Assembly: GCA_943704525.1 (NCBI GenBank)
Contig: CALSCQ010001292.1
Location: 1 to 64,000 of the forward strand
Length of the DNA: 64,000 nucleotides
Direction of reading: 5' to 3'
From: Pigoraptor vietnamica
Taxonomy: Eukaryota; Opisthokonta; Filasterea
Made by a program: the position numbers and the translations under genes. The notes below the pieces were generated by a model. The model saw only the letters and a program-made list of their open reading frames with translations. It was not told the origin of the DNA and did no database searches. How positions within the stretch are numbered: position 1 is the first letter of the stretch; every line of letters begins with the position of its first letter. Shown here piece after piece: positions 31,542 through 43,000 of this stretch.

Positions 31542-34500
31542 TCAAAGTAGCTGCAGCGATGATCCCGTGTCGTTGATGGCCTCGATCCACTCGTCTCGTT
31601 CCGTGTCGCTCGCGGCGGCGAGCACATAGTCGCGCGCGGCGCCCTCGCCATCGGCCACGGCAATGCGGAAGGCGTACGGCTGGCCAAACACGGGCTCGCC
31701 GATGGCCTCCGCGCGGCCCTGGTCGACCCGCCACAGGCCCTTTGGCCACCAAGCGCCCGCGGCGCCGTAGTAGAACACGAACGAGTCGTTCAGCACAATG
31801 TGGCGCTGCTGAAACTTGTCGGAATTGAGGCCTCCGAGCTTTTGTAGCACGCCCACCTGCCATGCCACCAGCAGTCAGCGGCCTGTACGTTCACCGCACA
31901 GACACTAACAGGAGCGCACCTTTGTCGCATTGCGTGCCACGTTGGCGTAGCCGAGGTCTCCAAACACAATCTTGGCCAGGTCCGCGGCCTTCGGGTACTT
32001 GCTGTAGATATTCTTGAGCCGCAGCTGCGCCTCGTAGCACTTGACCGCGATCGGCACCAGCGCCGCGTGGTCGCGCTGGAGCTCCACAATGCGGGCCTCG
32101 GCCTCCACCGTCGCGTCCTCGCTCTCCCGCAGCACTTCGCTGAGCCGCAGCACCTGCGCCTCGTTCCGTTCCGCCGCCTCTTGGGCCTCCGACGCCCGCG
32201 CCTCACTCGCTTGAAGCTGCTGGCGCAAGGCCATTGACTCGGCCTGCGCCGCTTGCACTTCGCGGCGCAGGCGCTCCGCCGCCGCATCCCGCGAGAAGAT
32301 GGCGGCGGCGTGGTTCTGTCGGAGCTCCTCCACCTGCGCGCGGAAGACTTCGGCGTCCGACGCGCGTGCGGAGTACTCGGTGCGGAGTCGCTCGCGCACC
32401 TCCTCCAGTGCCGCGTGCTCAGCAGCCAGTGCCGCGTTGGCCTGCACAGAGCTTTCGGCGATAAGGGAGTTGGCGCGCTCCAGCTGGCGCACCTCAGACT
32501 CGAGCGCCGCTGCGCGCCGCTCTAGCTCTGCCACGCGCGACGCCGCAGCCTCGCGCTCCTTCAACGCGCGCTCTTCGGCCTCACGGAGGCGCGCGCGGTG
32601 CGACTCGAGGGCCGCGGCAGCTGATTCGCGCGCCCCAGCTTCTGCGGCGGTGGCTCGTCGGGCGTCGTCCTGCGCCGCGTCCAGCGCACGTCGCAGCTGG
32701 CGGGCGGACTCCTCTGCTGCCCCCGCCCGCGCGAGGGCCTCTGCCAGGCGAGCCTCCGTTGCCGCCGCCTCCGCGCGCGATGCCGCCTCCGCCGCACGCG
32801 CCGCACCCAACTCGACGTCTCTCTGCCTCAGATTTGCCTCGGCTGACGACAGTCGCGCGGACACTGCGGCCAATTGCGCCGAAGCCGACTCCTTGTCGAC
32901 AGCCTGCGCTTCCGCCGCCCCCCGCAACTCGGCCACCGTGTTCTCAAGGGCGCGCCGGGCGCCCTGCTCAGAAGCCAGTGACCGCTCGGTGGCCTCCCGC
33001 AGTGCAGCCTCTGCACGTACAGCGCGCCCCGCATCCGCCGCAGCGGACTCAGCCGTTGCGCGTGCCATCTCCGCCTCGCGCACGTCCGAGAGCGCCCGAT
33101 CACGCGCCGCCTCCACAGACGCCAGCCGGGCCGTAAGCTCCGCACACTGTGCGCGCAGGTCCTCCGCTGCCTCTCGCTGTGACTGGGCCTCTTGTCGCGC
33201 GCGCTCACGCTCATCCTCAAGCGCCAGCACGCGCGCCGCCAGCGAGTCCCGCTCGGCCTCTGCAGCGGCGCAGCGTGCCTCCAATCGCTGCAGAGTTTCA
33301 GTCTTCTGACGCCGCCGCTCAGCCTTCTGCTCGGCGAAAAGACGCTCCGCCTCCTCCCGCCGCGCCCGTTCCAGCGCCTCCTCCCTTGCACGCGCGTCCA
33401 TTTCCGCCGCACGTCGTTGCATCGTCTCGGCGTCGCTCACAAGACGCACGCGCGCGCGGTCGGCGGCCGCTCGCAGGCAACGCGCCGAGCGCGACACAAT
33501 GCGCACCACACGCCGCAGGCGACGGATCCTCTTGACGCGGTGAAAGAGGGGGATAAAGCGGCGCGCGGCACGAATGGCGAAGAATGCCGCGCGAAACCGT
33601 TTCCTGCGCTCAGAACAGAGGATTGTTAGATTCAAAGATGCAGGGGGGTACGGCACACCCTAGCGCCACGCGTGCGACCCACCGCGCCAGCCACACGCGC
33701 ACGCGCCCAACGACGGCGTCCATTTGCTCGCGCGAGCCCGTGAGGAGTTCCTCGAGGAATGCGAGGCGACCTGCGCGGAAGAACACCTTCGAGAGGCCCA
33801 TCTGAAAATCGCGACCGCCATGAAGGTCCAGCGCGACCAGCAGTGCCTCGCAGAACGTGGCCTTTTGCAGCCGCGCGATGGACGCCGGCATCATGGATGC
33901 AAACCTGGTCACGTGATTGGGAAAGAGCACTGCCATGAGCGTACGGCCGCACAAGTACTGAGTGCATAGATGTTCCGAACACTGAGGGACGGTAGACTGC
34001 GATTGCATATGCGCGGCGTGCATACCGTGCGTGCAGTTCGTCGAACGAGCATCGCGTGGGATACCCCCGCTGCATCAGCAGAAGCGCCGTGCACATCCCG
34101 GAGTATCGAAGCTGCGCCATGACCGCGGGGCCGTCAAAAACCCCTGGCGCCTGCGCCTGATTCGGCTTGATGCACCGCACAAAGTGCGAGTGCGTCTGCC
34201 CCAGCCGCTCCATAAGCCCTCGCAGCTGTTGCTGGAACATCCCAATTACCGTCCGCACGCGCGGCTGCCCTCCCGCGCTCGACCGCCGGCGCGCCGCACT
34301 CTCCCCAGCGACCGTCAGCGTCGCGCCAAACCCGCCGCCGCTACCGACACCCGGCACGTCATCGCCGAGAACGGGCGCCCCAGTGGCCGCGCGGCCCATT
34401 GCGCCGAGCTTGCGCACGAATGGGTGGGTGCTGGCATCGAGCAGCGCAAGGAGATCCTCCTGGAGGGCGTCGTTGTTGCGCTCGAGGAAACCGTCGGTGG

Positions 34501-36559
34501 AATACGTCACTTCGCCCGCAAAGTGCCGCACGACAAAGCCCTCCGAGTCGACGAGTGATACGCTGTGCGCCCTCGCACGGCGCGAGGCAGGGCGCGGCTT
34601 GGAGAGATGGCTGTTTGCGCCGTGGGTAGCGTGGATTTTGAGGGCGACGGTGCGGTCGGTCGCCTTTGGCACGAGGCACTCTTCGTCGATGATGGCCATG
34701 ATCCCCGTGCGACGGTTCTCCAGGAGATCGATGATCGGCTGTAACGTGGCGTTGGGGGGGGGGGCTGTTAGCATGTACTACTCAGAATGCGACAACATGG
34801 CCCCGCCAACGCACCGAGTTGTCCTCGTAAGGAATCTTCCGCCAGCGCAGCCCCTCGAGCTCGTAGATCATCTGCTCCTGCCGCAGCGTCTCGGCGTTGA
34901 AGTGGTGCTGGATGCGCTCGTTGGCGCTGTTGATGCACAGCTGCTCAAAGCGGTTCGCCTCAAACACCTCAAAGCCCGACATGTCCAGTATCCCGATGCG
35001 GCCCAGCAGCGGCCCGCGCGCCGCGTCCCCGCGCAGACTCTCTCCGATACGGAGCACAAGCAGCTCAAAGCACAGGCCGTACAGGTGCCGCGAAAACGCG
35101 TCACGCGCGCTGCCCGCCTGCGATGCCGTCAGCGGCACTTCATACCGCTCCGCCGCGCCGCCAGCCACACCGGCCACGAGTGTCCTGCACACGAGGGCGC
35201 CCCGGAGCGCGTCCACATTAATGCCCAGCAAGCGCGCCGCATGTCCCGCGCCAGCCACGCACGCCGCGTCACCGTCGTCCACGGCGGCGCCCTCAACGGT
35301 GCGCCCGCGCCGCGTCACAAACGAGACATTGCCGAGATGCAGGATGGCAGCAAGCACTCGGTAAATTGACGCGCACTCGTCGTCCGGCACGCCAATGGCC
35401 GCCAGGGATGCGCGGACGGTGGCGTGCTCGGCAGCGTCGTCAACGCCATCCACCGACGTGCACTGCGAGCGCGAGAGGTACCTGAATGCCTCCGGCTCGG
35501 AAAGCGCGAGTTCCTGCACGGCAAGAGATGTCAGTCCCAGGGAAGAAGAAGACCATCCAGTCAAAAGGCGGTTTCCACGCGCTGCAGCTCAGAGCGACTT
35601 ACAGCGCGCTCCTCTGGTGCGGCCCCGCGCACGAGCTGGTAGAACACGTGAAAGGAGCGCTCGCCCTCCGCCGCCATCGTCACGCGGCACTTTTCAAGCA
35701 GATACGTCTCGAGGGATGCGCCGGCAATGGCGCCCGTGCGGTCAAAGTGGACGTCCGAGTACCGCCCAAAGCGGCTGCTGTTCCCGTTCCGCAGCGTCTT
35801 GGCATTGCCAAAGGCCTCAAGCACGGGGTTTGCGGCGAGCAGGCGCACGTCCAGCGACGCGCCCGCACCGGCACCCGAAACCGCGGCATCGCGCGCCGCG
35901 CCGCTCCTGCCCCTGCCCTCGCCTGCCGCAAACGCAAGGTACCGCAGGAGGTGCTTGCACGTCTCCGTCTTGCCCGCGCCGGATTCGCCCGTGCACAACA
36001 CCGACTGGTCTTCGCGCCGCGCGCACATCCGTCGGTAGGCCGCGTCGCCCACCGCGTACACGTGCGGCGGCAGTCGACCGAGGGCCGTGCCGCGGTAACG
36101 CTCCATGGCCTCTGTCCCGTACCCGCCAACGGGCTTGAAGGGATTGACGGCCACCAAGATGGACGCCGTGTACGTGTAGATGCGGTCTCCATTCGTGTAC
36201 CTGAAACGGAGATTCTCCAGGAGGGCCGCGTCGTTGAGATGGGTGAGCGCGGTGCTGTCGTCCGCACCATCCGCCGCCGCGTCGTTTGCGGGCAGCACAT
36301 CGCGCAGCGGTACAGAGAGGACCTTGTACGCGTCATCAAACACGGACGCAACGCCCGCAGCCCCGTCGACGCTGCGCACGGTCGCACGCCGGTAGCACTC
36401 GCGCTCGCACGGCACCCACACGCTGTCGCCGGCGCGAGGGGGTGTGGGGGCAGGAGGTGCGTCAGACGCATCCTCGGCCCCGCTGCGCTCCGTCCGCCGC
36501 CGCGAGCCCGGGGAGAGGGGCGCCATAGGGGACGCGGGGGGTGCGAGGCGCGCGGCCAT
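31542..36559 (-). CDS. Unconventional myosin with long coiled coil and C-terminal PH domain
   Basis: Six exons (36559-35603, 35513-34815, 34738-34026, 33904-33659, 33603-31920, 31856-31542) give about 1537 aa. A 45-residue leader and a short SH3-like piece precede the motor: P-loop GESGAGKTE at 191-199, switch I NGNSSRFG at 258-265, switch II DMSGFE at 496-501, then LRYSGMCTALLLMQRGYPTR and the converter. The TEDS-rule position is Glu (about 441), as in constitutively active motors. The neck is Arg-rich with only degenerate IQ motifs. About 450 residues of Ala/Arg/Glu coiled coil follow, so it probably dimerises. Then comes LRLKNIYSKYPKAADLAKIV and a PH domain (about 1434-1530; KFQQRHIVLNDSFVFYYG, DEWIEAIND). 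The PH domain suggests phosphoinositide cargo or membrane binding. The class is unclear. Confidence 0.9.
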
Positions 36560-36831
36560 GGTGTGTGCGAAGAGCTGCCGCGCGTGTGCTCGGTTGTGTG
36601 GTTTGCGATGTAAACAACCCACTATCGCTATGCCTGACTGACTGGCTGGCCAACCGACCAATCACACATGTGCCAGTCTGCCCCGTTTGGTTGCATTCAT
36701 TCGGCGTCGACAGAACCAGCCGCCTGCACTCTGTCGCCAACGGACGCAAGCACGCACGCATCACGCACGCACGCATGCAAGACAGCAAAGGCCCTGCAGC
36801 ACGAATTCAGAGTCAGCAATTGAGATTTCTA

Positions 36832-37824
36832 CTAGTCGCTATCCTCGTCCTCGTCCTTTCGGTGAATCGACCGGTTCATCACATCGCCCGCGCGCCTGTT
36901 GTGCCGTGGGTTCTGCTCCATGTCCGTCTCGACAGCGCCGAGTTGGGAGAGCGCCCATTCGACGTCTGCAGGTGCCGAAACAAGCCAAGCATCAGGGCGC
37001 GAATGCAGGGAGGCGCAGCGCGCAATACAACACGCACCCTCAACCTTGGTGGAGCTGCCGCCCATGGACGACAGGCCCACAATCTGCCGCTCGATCTTGT
37101 CGTCCTTGTAGATGAGGAGGGTCGGGAGATTTGCGTCGGGATAGTTAGGAATGCAGTCCGTCGAGTAGATCTTGAGAAACTTGACAGTGGGGAACTTGCG
37201 CGCCAGCCGTTGCAGGTGCTGGTTCATGAGCGTGCAGAGCGGCACGCTGCGATTCCACGATGGTGTGTTAGCTCAGTTTGTCGCCAAGTGGCACAGTTCT
37301 CACCTGACTGCAGACACTCACCCGTCCTTGAACAGGTGCAGAACGACCCAGACGCCCTCGCCCGCCTTGTTGACCTCGGGAACGAACTCGTGCGCAGAGA
37401 TCTGCAGGAGCTCGCCGTACCTGGCGCGCTGCTGGTAGGCCTTCATTTCCTGCATCCTCTGGGCCCTGCCGACGGCACCACTGCTAAGCCCCAAGAGCCA
37501 CTCGACAGCCCCATGCAATCGCGCAGTGCGTGCGCCAAGCCATTCACGCAGCGAATTCTCGCACACGTTTGAGACACCGCGCCATGACACAACACACAGC
37601 GCCCACCTGTACTGCGCCAGCACGCGCTCGTCCTCTTCGTCCTCGAGCGCGTCCAGCTCGTCCAGGTCCATGTCCTCAAGGCGCTTTCCCTGCTGCTTCT
37701 CGGCAATGGTCTGCTCTATGAGATCGACAATGTCGGCCTCCGAGACCTCCTTCTCCTTCGGCGGCAGGATGCCGTGCCGGCGGAGCGCGTCGTTCCATTC
37801 CGTGTCTGCGTTGGGGTCCTGCAT
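36832..37824 (-). CDS. PDCL3: Phosducin-like protein PDCL3/PLP2
   Basis: Four exons (37824-37607, 37465-37322, 37246-37038, 36965-36832) give 234 aa, against 239 in human PDCL3. It starts MQDPNADTEWNDALRRHGIL, which matches the family (PNxDTEWND...GILPPKE). A helical acidic segment comes next, then AQRMQEMKAYQQRARYGEL and a thioredoxin-like domain (VWVVLHLFKDGVPLCTLMNQ, KIYSTDCIPNYPDANLPTLL). The tail is acidic. PLP2 proteins are co-chaperones of the CCT/TRiC chaperonin for actin and tubulin folding and are essential in yeast. All phases agree. Confidence 0.95.
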
Positions 37825-38341
37825 GGCGGCGGCAGTGCTGTGGCAGGCAGTCACCGGTATCCCACACTCAACAACGCTTGTCTGCGCAAGCGCGATGCCT
37901 TTCTCCGTCTTTGCGCAGTGCTCTAGTCGTCCGTTTGTGTGGCAGTTCCAAGAAGCTGAGTGGAGCGGAGCGCACATGCGCCAGTGCAGACTCACCTCCG
38001 TGTGGTTGCACGCAGTTATTCGAAATCGCAAAGAATTTACCCAGTAAACAGGCGGGGTTCCAAATTGCGGTTCCGGTCGACCCCCTCTGGACACGGACTG
38101 CCGCTGTTGTTCGTTTCGCTGAGCCGTCGTTTTTGGTGCATTCGCCGTGACACAAAGCACGCGAAGGAGAGGGCCTTTATTGAGCGTCGTGACCCGAGGG
38201 GAGTGCGGTTCGAGAAGCAACTGTAAGGAGAAGAAGAGGGCGCGTGGGGAGCAGTGGCAGTTGGCTCCGCTTGGCGGGGGGCTCTGAAGTTCGTTGGGCT
38301 GCGGTTGTTCGTCGACCGCGCGAGTTGCGCGTTGTGCCGGC
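37825..38341. other. Divergent promoter region, PDCL3 / AMPK-family kinase
   Basis: Over 500 bases with no supported exon. The composition is mixed and less GC-rich near 38000-38060. No striking repeat or palindrome was seen. Confidence 0.65.
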
Positions 38342-39973
38342 ATGGCACTCGTGAATGTGGACGCCGAGTTTATCGGCAAGTACAAATTGCGGGGCGTGCT
38401 GGGCACGGGCAACACGGGCGAGGTCAAGCTGGGTGTGCACACGGAAACGGGCGAGAAGGTGAGCCGCCGTCCGTGGCCCCGCCGACCACCGCATCCACAC
38501 GCACTCAAACCCCGCTCCGCCGTAGGTGGCCATTAAGGTCATCCCAAAGTCACCCGCGACGTCGAAGCAGGCGATCAACTTGCGCCGCGAGATTTGCTAT
38601 CTGAAGCTGATTGACCACCCGAACATTGTGCGTCTGATGGACGTCGCCGAGGGCTCAAACTGCACGCTGATTGTCATGGAGTACATCAGCGGGACGGAGC
38701 TCTTCTACCGAATCAAGGAGCGCGTCGTCAAGGAAAAGGACATGCGCTTCGTCTTTCGCCAGATCGTCGATGCACTCGGTGCGTGCGTGTGTCTTTGTGT
38801 TTGGCCTCGTTTATTATCTTGCTTACGCTCTGTCCACACGCAGACTACTGTCACAGGCACGGTATTCTCCACAGGTGAGTGCCTGCGATTGCTGCGACAC
38901 TAACCATTGTGTTCCCACTGTCTGCCTCTTGCCACCACTGGTCACGTGTCCTCAGTTCTGCGTTTTGCTGGTACTTGTGTGTGCCACCCTCACCGTCGGC
39001 TCCGCAGAGACCTCAAGCCCGAAAATGTCCTCATCGACAAACACAACAACATAAAGGTGCGCTGTTGCTCGTCTTGCGTCGTGTGGGACTGTGGTTGAAC
39101 GTGACCACGCACAGATTATCGACTTTGGGTTCTCGAACATGCTCGGGGAAGACGGCTACCTCGAGACGCGCTGCGGTTCGCCGCACTACCTGGCCCCGGA
39201 AATTATTCTCGGCGGGCGATACGGCCCCTCCATTGACGTGTGGGTATCTTGCGTGTGCTGTCTGACTACCGCCGCCTTTCCATTGCCGTGTGGGTATCTT
39301 GCGTGTGTTGTCTGCCAGCCCCTCCATTGACGTGTGGGTATTTGCGTGTGTTGTCTGTTAGCCGCCGCGTCTGATCCACGCGGCACGCAGATGGAGTCTC
39401 GGCGTCATCCTGTACGTGGCCGTCACGGGGTCGTTTCCGTTTGATGGGCGCAATTTGCAGGGCGTGTACGAGAGCATATTGAAGGACAGGATTGAGTTTC
39501 CGCGGTCCCTTTCACCCGGTGAGCGTGTGGCTGTGCCTGCGACGCGGTCACGTGGTTGCCTGCTGACCCTCTGCCCTGGTCCATGTGCAGAATGTGTGGA
39601 CCTTATCACCCGTATGTTGACGCGCGATGCGGGACAAAGGGCAACGCTTGAGGACGTGCGGACGCACCCGTGGACGAACAAGGGATACGACGCCCCGCCC
39701 ACGCTCCACCGGCGCCTGTCGATGCACCCCTTCCCCGCCGAGGAGATGGACGAGGAACTGCTCGCCGAGCTGGCTTCCATGGGCTTTCCGCGCGAGGACG
39801 TTGTGTCCGCCCTCCAGTCGGGGACGCAGAACCTGTACTCGACGGCCTACGTCCTCCTCACCGAGAAGAAGGCAAAGCAAGTGGCCGCGGCAGCGTCGCC
39901 GGCGCCCTCTGTGACGCCGCCACGCGAGCGCAAGGGCATTTTGTCCCGCATCCTACATCCAAAGCATAAATAA
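38342..39973 (+). CDS. AMPK-family (CAMKL) Ser/Thr kinase with UBA domain
   Basis: Seven exons (38342-38458, 38526-38778, 38844-38874, 39008-39056, 39115-39239, 39391-39518, 39591-39973) give 361 aa. The kinase core shows LGTGNTGEVKLG, VAIKVIPK, HGILHRDLKPEN, IDFGFSN and the activation loop LETRCGSPHYLAPE, whose Thr is the site phosphorylated by LKB1-type kinases. A UBA domain follows (MDEELLAELASMGFPREDVV), as in MARK/BRSK/NIM1/SnRK kinases, where it stabilises the kinase. The tail is short and basic (RKGILSRILHPKHK), so there is no KA1 domain. The stop codon overlaps an AATAAA polyadenylation signal. Intron 5 contains tandem copies of its own donor. Confidence 0.93.
39230..39370 (+). repeat. 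Three tandem copies of an exon-end/donor segment
   Basis: Units of 44-50 bases begin CCATTG(A/C)CGTGTGGGTA at 39230, 39280 and 39324. The first spans the real exon 5 end and donor; the others are in intron 5 and each repeats a donor-like GTGTGGGTAT. Confidence 0.85.
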
Positions 39974-39974
39974 A
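39969..39974 (+). terminator. AATAAA polyadenylation signal overlapping a stop codon
   Basis: AATAAA includes the TAA stop of the AMPK-family kinase. Only 93 bases separate this gene from the convergent RPB1 gene, so the 3' UTRs must be very short or overlap. Confidence 0.55.
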
Positions 39975-40066
39975 CCGATGCTCACAAATCTGTACCAACA
40001 GCTTTAGTCCACGGAGACACGCTTCGCGTCGAACCGGCGCACGCACAACGCATCAACGAAGACGAC

Positions 40067-43000
40067 TCAGCGCCCACGCTTCTCGTCCTTCTTCTCCTCC
40101 CGCTTATCGTTCGGCGAGTAACTCGGGCTCGTCGGGCTGTAGCTTGGGCTCGTCGGGCTATAGCTCGGGCTCGTCGGGCTGTAGCTTGGGCTCGTCGGGC
40201 TGTAGCTTGGGCTCGTCGGGCTGTAGCTTGGGCTCGTCGGGCTGTAGCTTGGGCTCGTCGGGCTGTAGCTTGGGCTCGTCGGGCTATAGCTCGGGCTCGT
40301 GGGGCTGTAGCTGGGGCTCGTGGGGCTGTAGCTCGGGCTCGTCGGGCTATAGCTCGGGCTCGTCGGGCTATAGCTGGGGCTCGTGGGGCTGTAGCTCGGG
40401 CTCGTCGGACTATAACTCGGGCTCGTCGGACTATAACTCGGGCTCGTCGGACTATAACTCGGGCTCGTCGGGCTGTAGCTCGGGCTCGTCGGGCTGTAGC
40501 TGGGGCTCGTCGGGCTGTAGCCGCGCCCGGGCGAGTTCGCCGCGTATCCAGGGCTTGCCGGACTCCAGCCGTTGTACGGGCTTGCGCCGCTGCCGTCCGA
40601 CATTGGTGAAAACGCAGCCACCTGGCTCGGCGTGTGGGCAGGGCTCCACGCGCTATGCATTGGCGTCTGGCCCGAGAACGGGGTCTTCGCCGGCGTCGCG
40701 TCGCCGCGAGGGCTCTCCGCGTACAGAAGCGCATCCATCGGTGCGGCCGCGCCCACAGCCGGGTTTTCGATAGCATGCTGCAGCATTCCTTCGTCGAGGT
40801 GCAGCTCGAAGTCACCCGTTCCGAGATGCGCAAGCTGCCCGAGCATAATGTTCTCCGTCACGCCCTTCAGCCAGTCCGTCTCGGCAAACGTCGCGGCCTC
40901 CAGGAGCACGTCGACCGTCTCCTCGAACGAGCAGCGCATCAGCGGGCCCGTATCCATGCGATTGATGCCGTGGCGCGTAATCGGCATGAGCGAGCCGCGG
41001 AAGGTCATCACGTCGCAGAGCAGCGCAAGGTGCCGGTAGTTGATGTAAATGCCGTACGTGTTGTACACCGCGTGCATCTCCTTCATCAGGGCGACGCGCA
41101 CGGCCTCAACGCCGAGCGTCTGAAGGATCTCGACAACGTCGTTGGTCGACGTGCGGCGCGCGTCGACGTTGTCCTGGCTCATGGCGTGGAGAAGGTTGCT
41201 GCCGTCTGTCTCGAGCACGATCTCTTTGTCCGAGTCGTAACTGCCGTTCGGCAGCAGACGTCGCAACTTGCGCTCCGCGATGTACACGCGCGTAATGTCC
41301 TCGACGCCCGCAAGACGCACGCGATTCAGCAGGTCGCTCTCGAGCTTTCGCAAGAACAGATCGTCCTCAGAATCGGCGTCGACGAGGCCTGGCTCGCCCT
41401 TCGCAAGGTCGCCGCGGTTGATGCGGATGCGCAGCACGAGCTTCTCGCTGTTGTCGTCGTTAAAGATGACGTTGAGGTCGTTCTCGAACCGGTTCGTAAT
41501 CTCCGACGCGACGCGCTCGTTGGTCATGCGCTTGTCCGTCATCGCCTTGCGGTCCAGCTCAATGCGCAGCACCCACGGCGACAGCCGCAGCACCTTCTCA
41601 CTCAGCATGTCCTCCACCTCGTAGAAGTCGCGCACGAACTCGACGTCCTCCTCCACCCGTGTCTCGTTTACCGTCGGCTCGTAATGGATCTCTGTTCGGT
41701 TCGTAAGCTTGCGGAGAACGGTGTACTCGAGTGCGCACGCGACGTCCTTCGCGCGCTCCTTACTCCGCGCCGCCTCGCCGAGAAGGTACACGAGCAGCGA
41801 TGGCGTCCGCGGCTGCTTCGACACGTTGATGAGCTCCTTCAGGCGCGGCACACCGAGCGTCACGTTCTTCGCCGACACGCCGGCGAAGTGGAACGTGTTC
41901 AGCGTCATCTGCGTTGCCGGCTCGCCCAGCGACTGCGCGGCAAGCGCGCCCACCATCTCCGCCGGATGCACCATCGCCATCGCAAACCGATTCTCAATCT
42001 CGCCCAGCAACCAGCCGAACGCCGCCGAGTTCAGTCGGTGCTCGCCAATCACAAAGCGCGACGAAAGCGTCGCACGCAGGAACACTTTGACCAGCCGTGT
42101 CGCGTTCTCCTGGGCCTCGCGGCTGATCGGGTCGCTGCCGCCCACAACCACGAGATGGTTAAGCAGTTCCGACACTTTCGAGACGACGTCGAGCGGGCTG
42201 AGGTCCGTGGGGTCGCGCTTGCTGATGCGGAACATCTTCTGCGCGTTCCACACGAGCCGGTTCATGTCGAAGGGCATCGTCCATTTGAAGAGACCCTCGC
42301 CAGTCGGGAAAATCTCGCGGACCGTGCGCCGATCTTCTTCGAGCTGCTGGAACTCGCGTTCCAAAATCGCGGCGGCGTTCGGGTTCTCGAGGAGGCTGTC
42401 GGCGGCCTGCGGCTGCATCTTCGAGAGCACGTCTCGGTTGTCGATGTCGAAGCGGTACTGCCGGCGAAACGCAGCCTCCTCAATCGCGAGCGTCGGAAGC
42501 TTCTCGAACTCGAGGTGAGCGCCGTCGAACCCATCCTCTCCGTAGAGAAACTGGATGACGTAGCCGAGCGAGTTCCGCACGGTGCCGTCGTACTTGACCA
42601 TCACGTCCTCCATGGCCTTGACGAGGCGGCGTTGCAGATACCCCGTCTCACTCGTCTTGACGGCCGTGTCAATCAGACCCTCGCGCCCGCCCATCGCGTG
42701 GAAGAAAAACTCGGCCGGCGTCAGCCCGCTGAGGTACGAATTCTCAACGAAGCCGCGGCTCTCCGGTCCGTAATCGTCCTTGATGAAGTGGGGCAACGAA
42801 CGGAAGCGAAACCCGAAGGGAATGCGCTTGCCCTCGACGTTCTGCTGCCCGACGCACGCAATGACCTGGCGATAGAACACACACACACCGTCAGCGCCGC
42901 CCATGCCCCACAACAGGCATCCTGCATCACTGTTCCCACCTGCGAGATGTTGATGAACGACCCCTTTGAGCCCGCAATGACCATCAGGCGCATGTTGTTC

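Noticed and set aside
32299-33309. 336-codon Ala/Ser/Arg-rich open frame
   Set aside because: Antisense of the myosin coiled coil, whose Ala/Glu/Arg codons give such frames.
40100-40519. CRISPR-like regular array
   Set aside because: The 21-bp periodicity is the RPB1 heptad code; there are no spacers and the host is eukaryotic.
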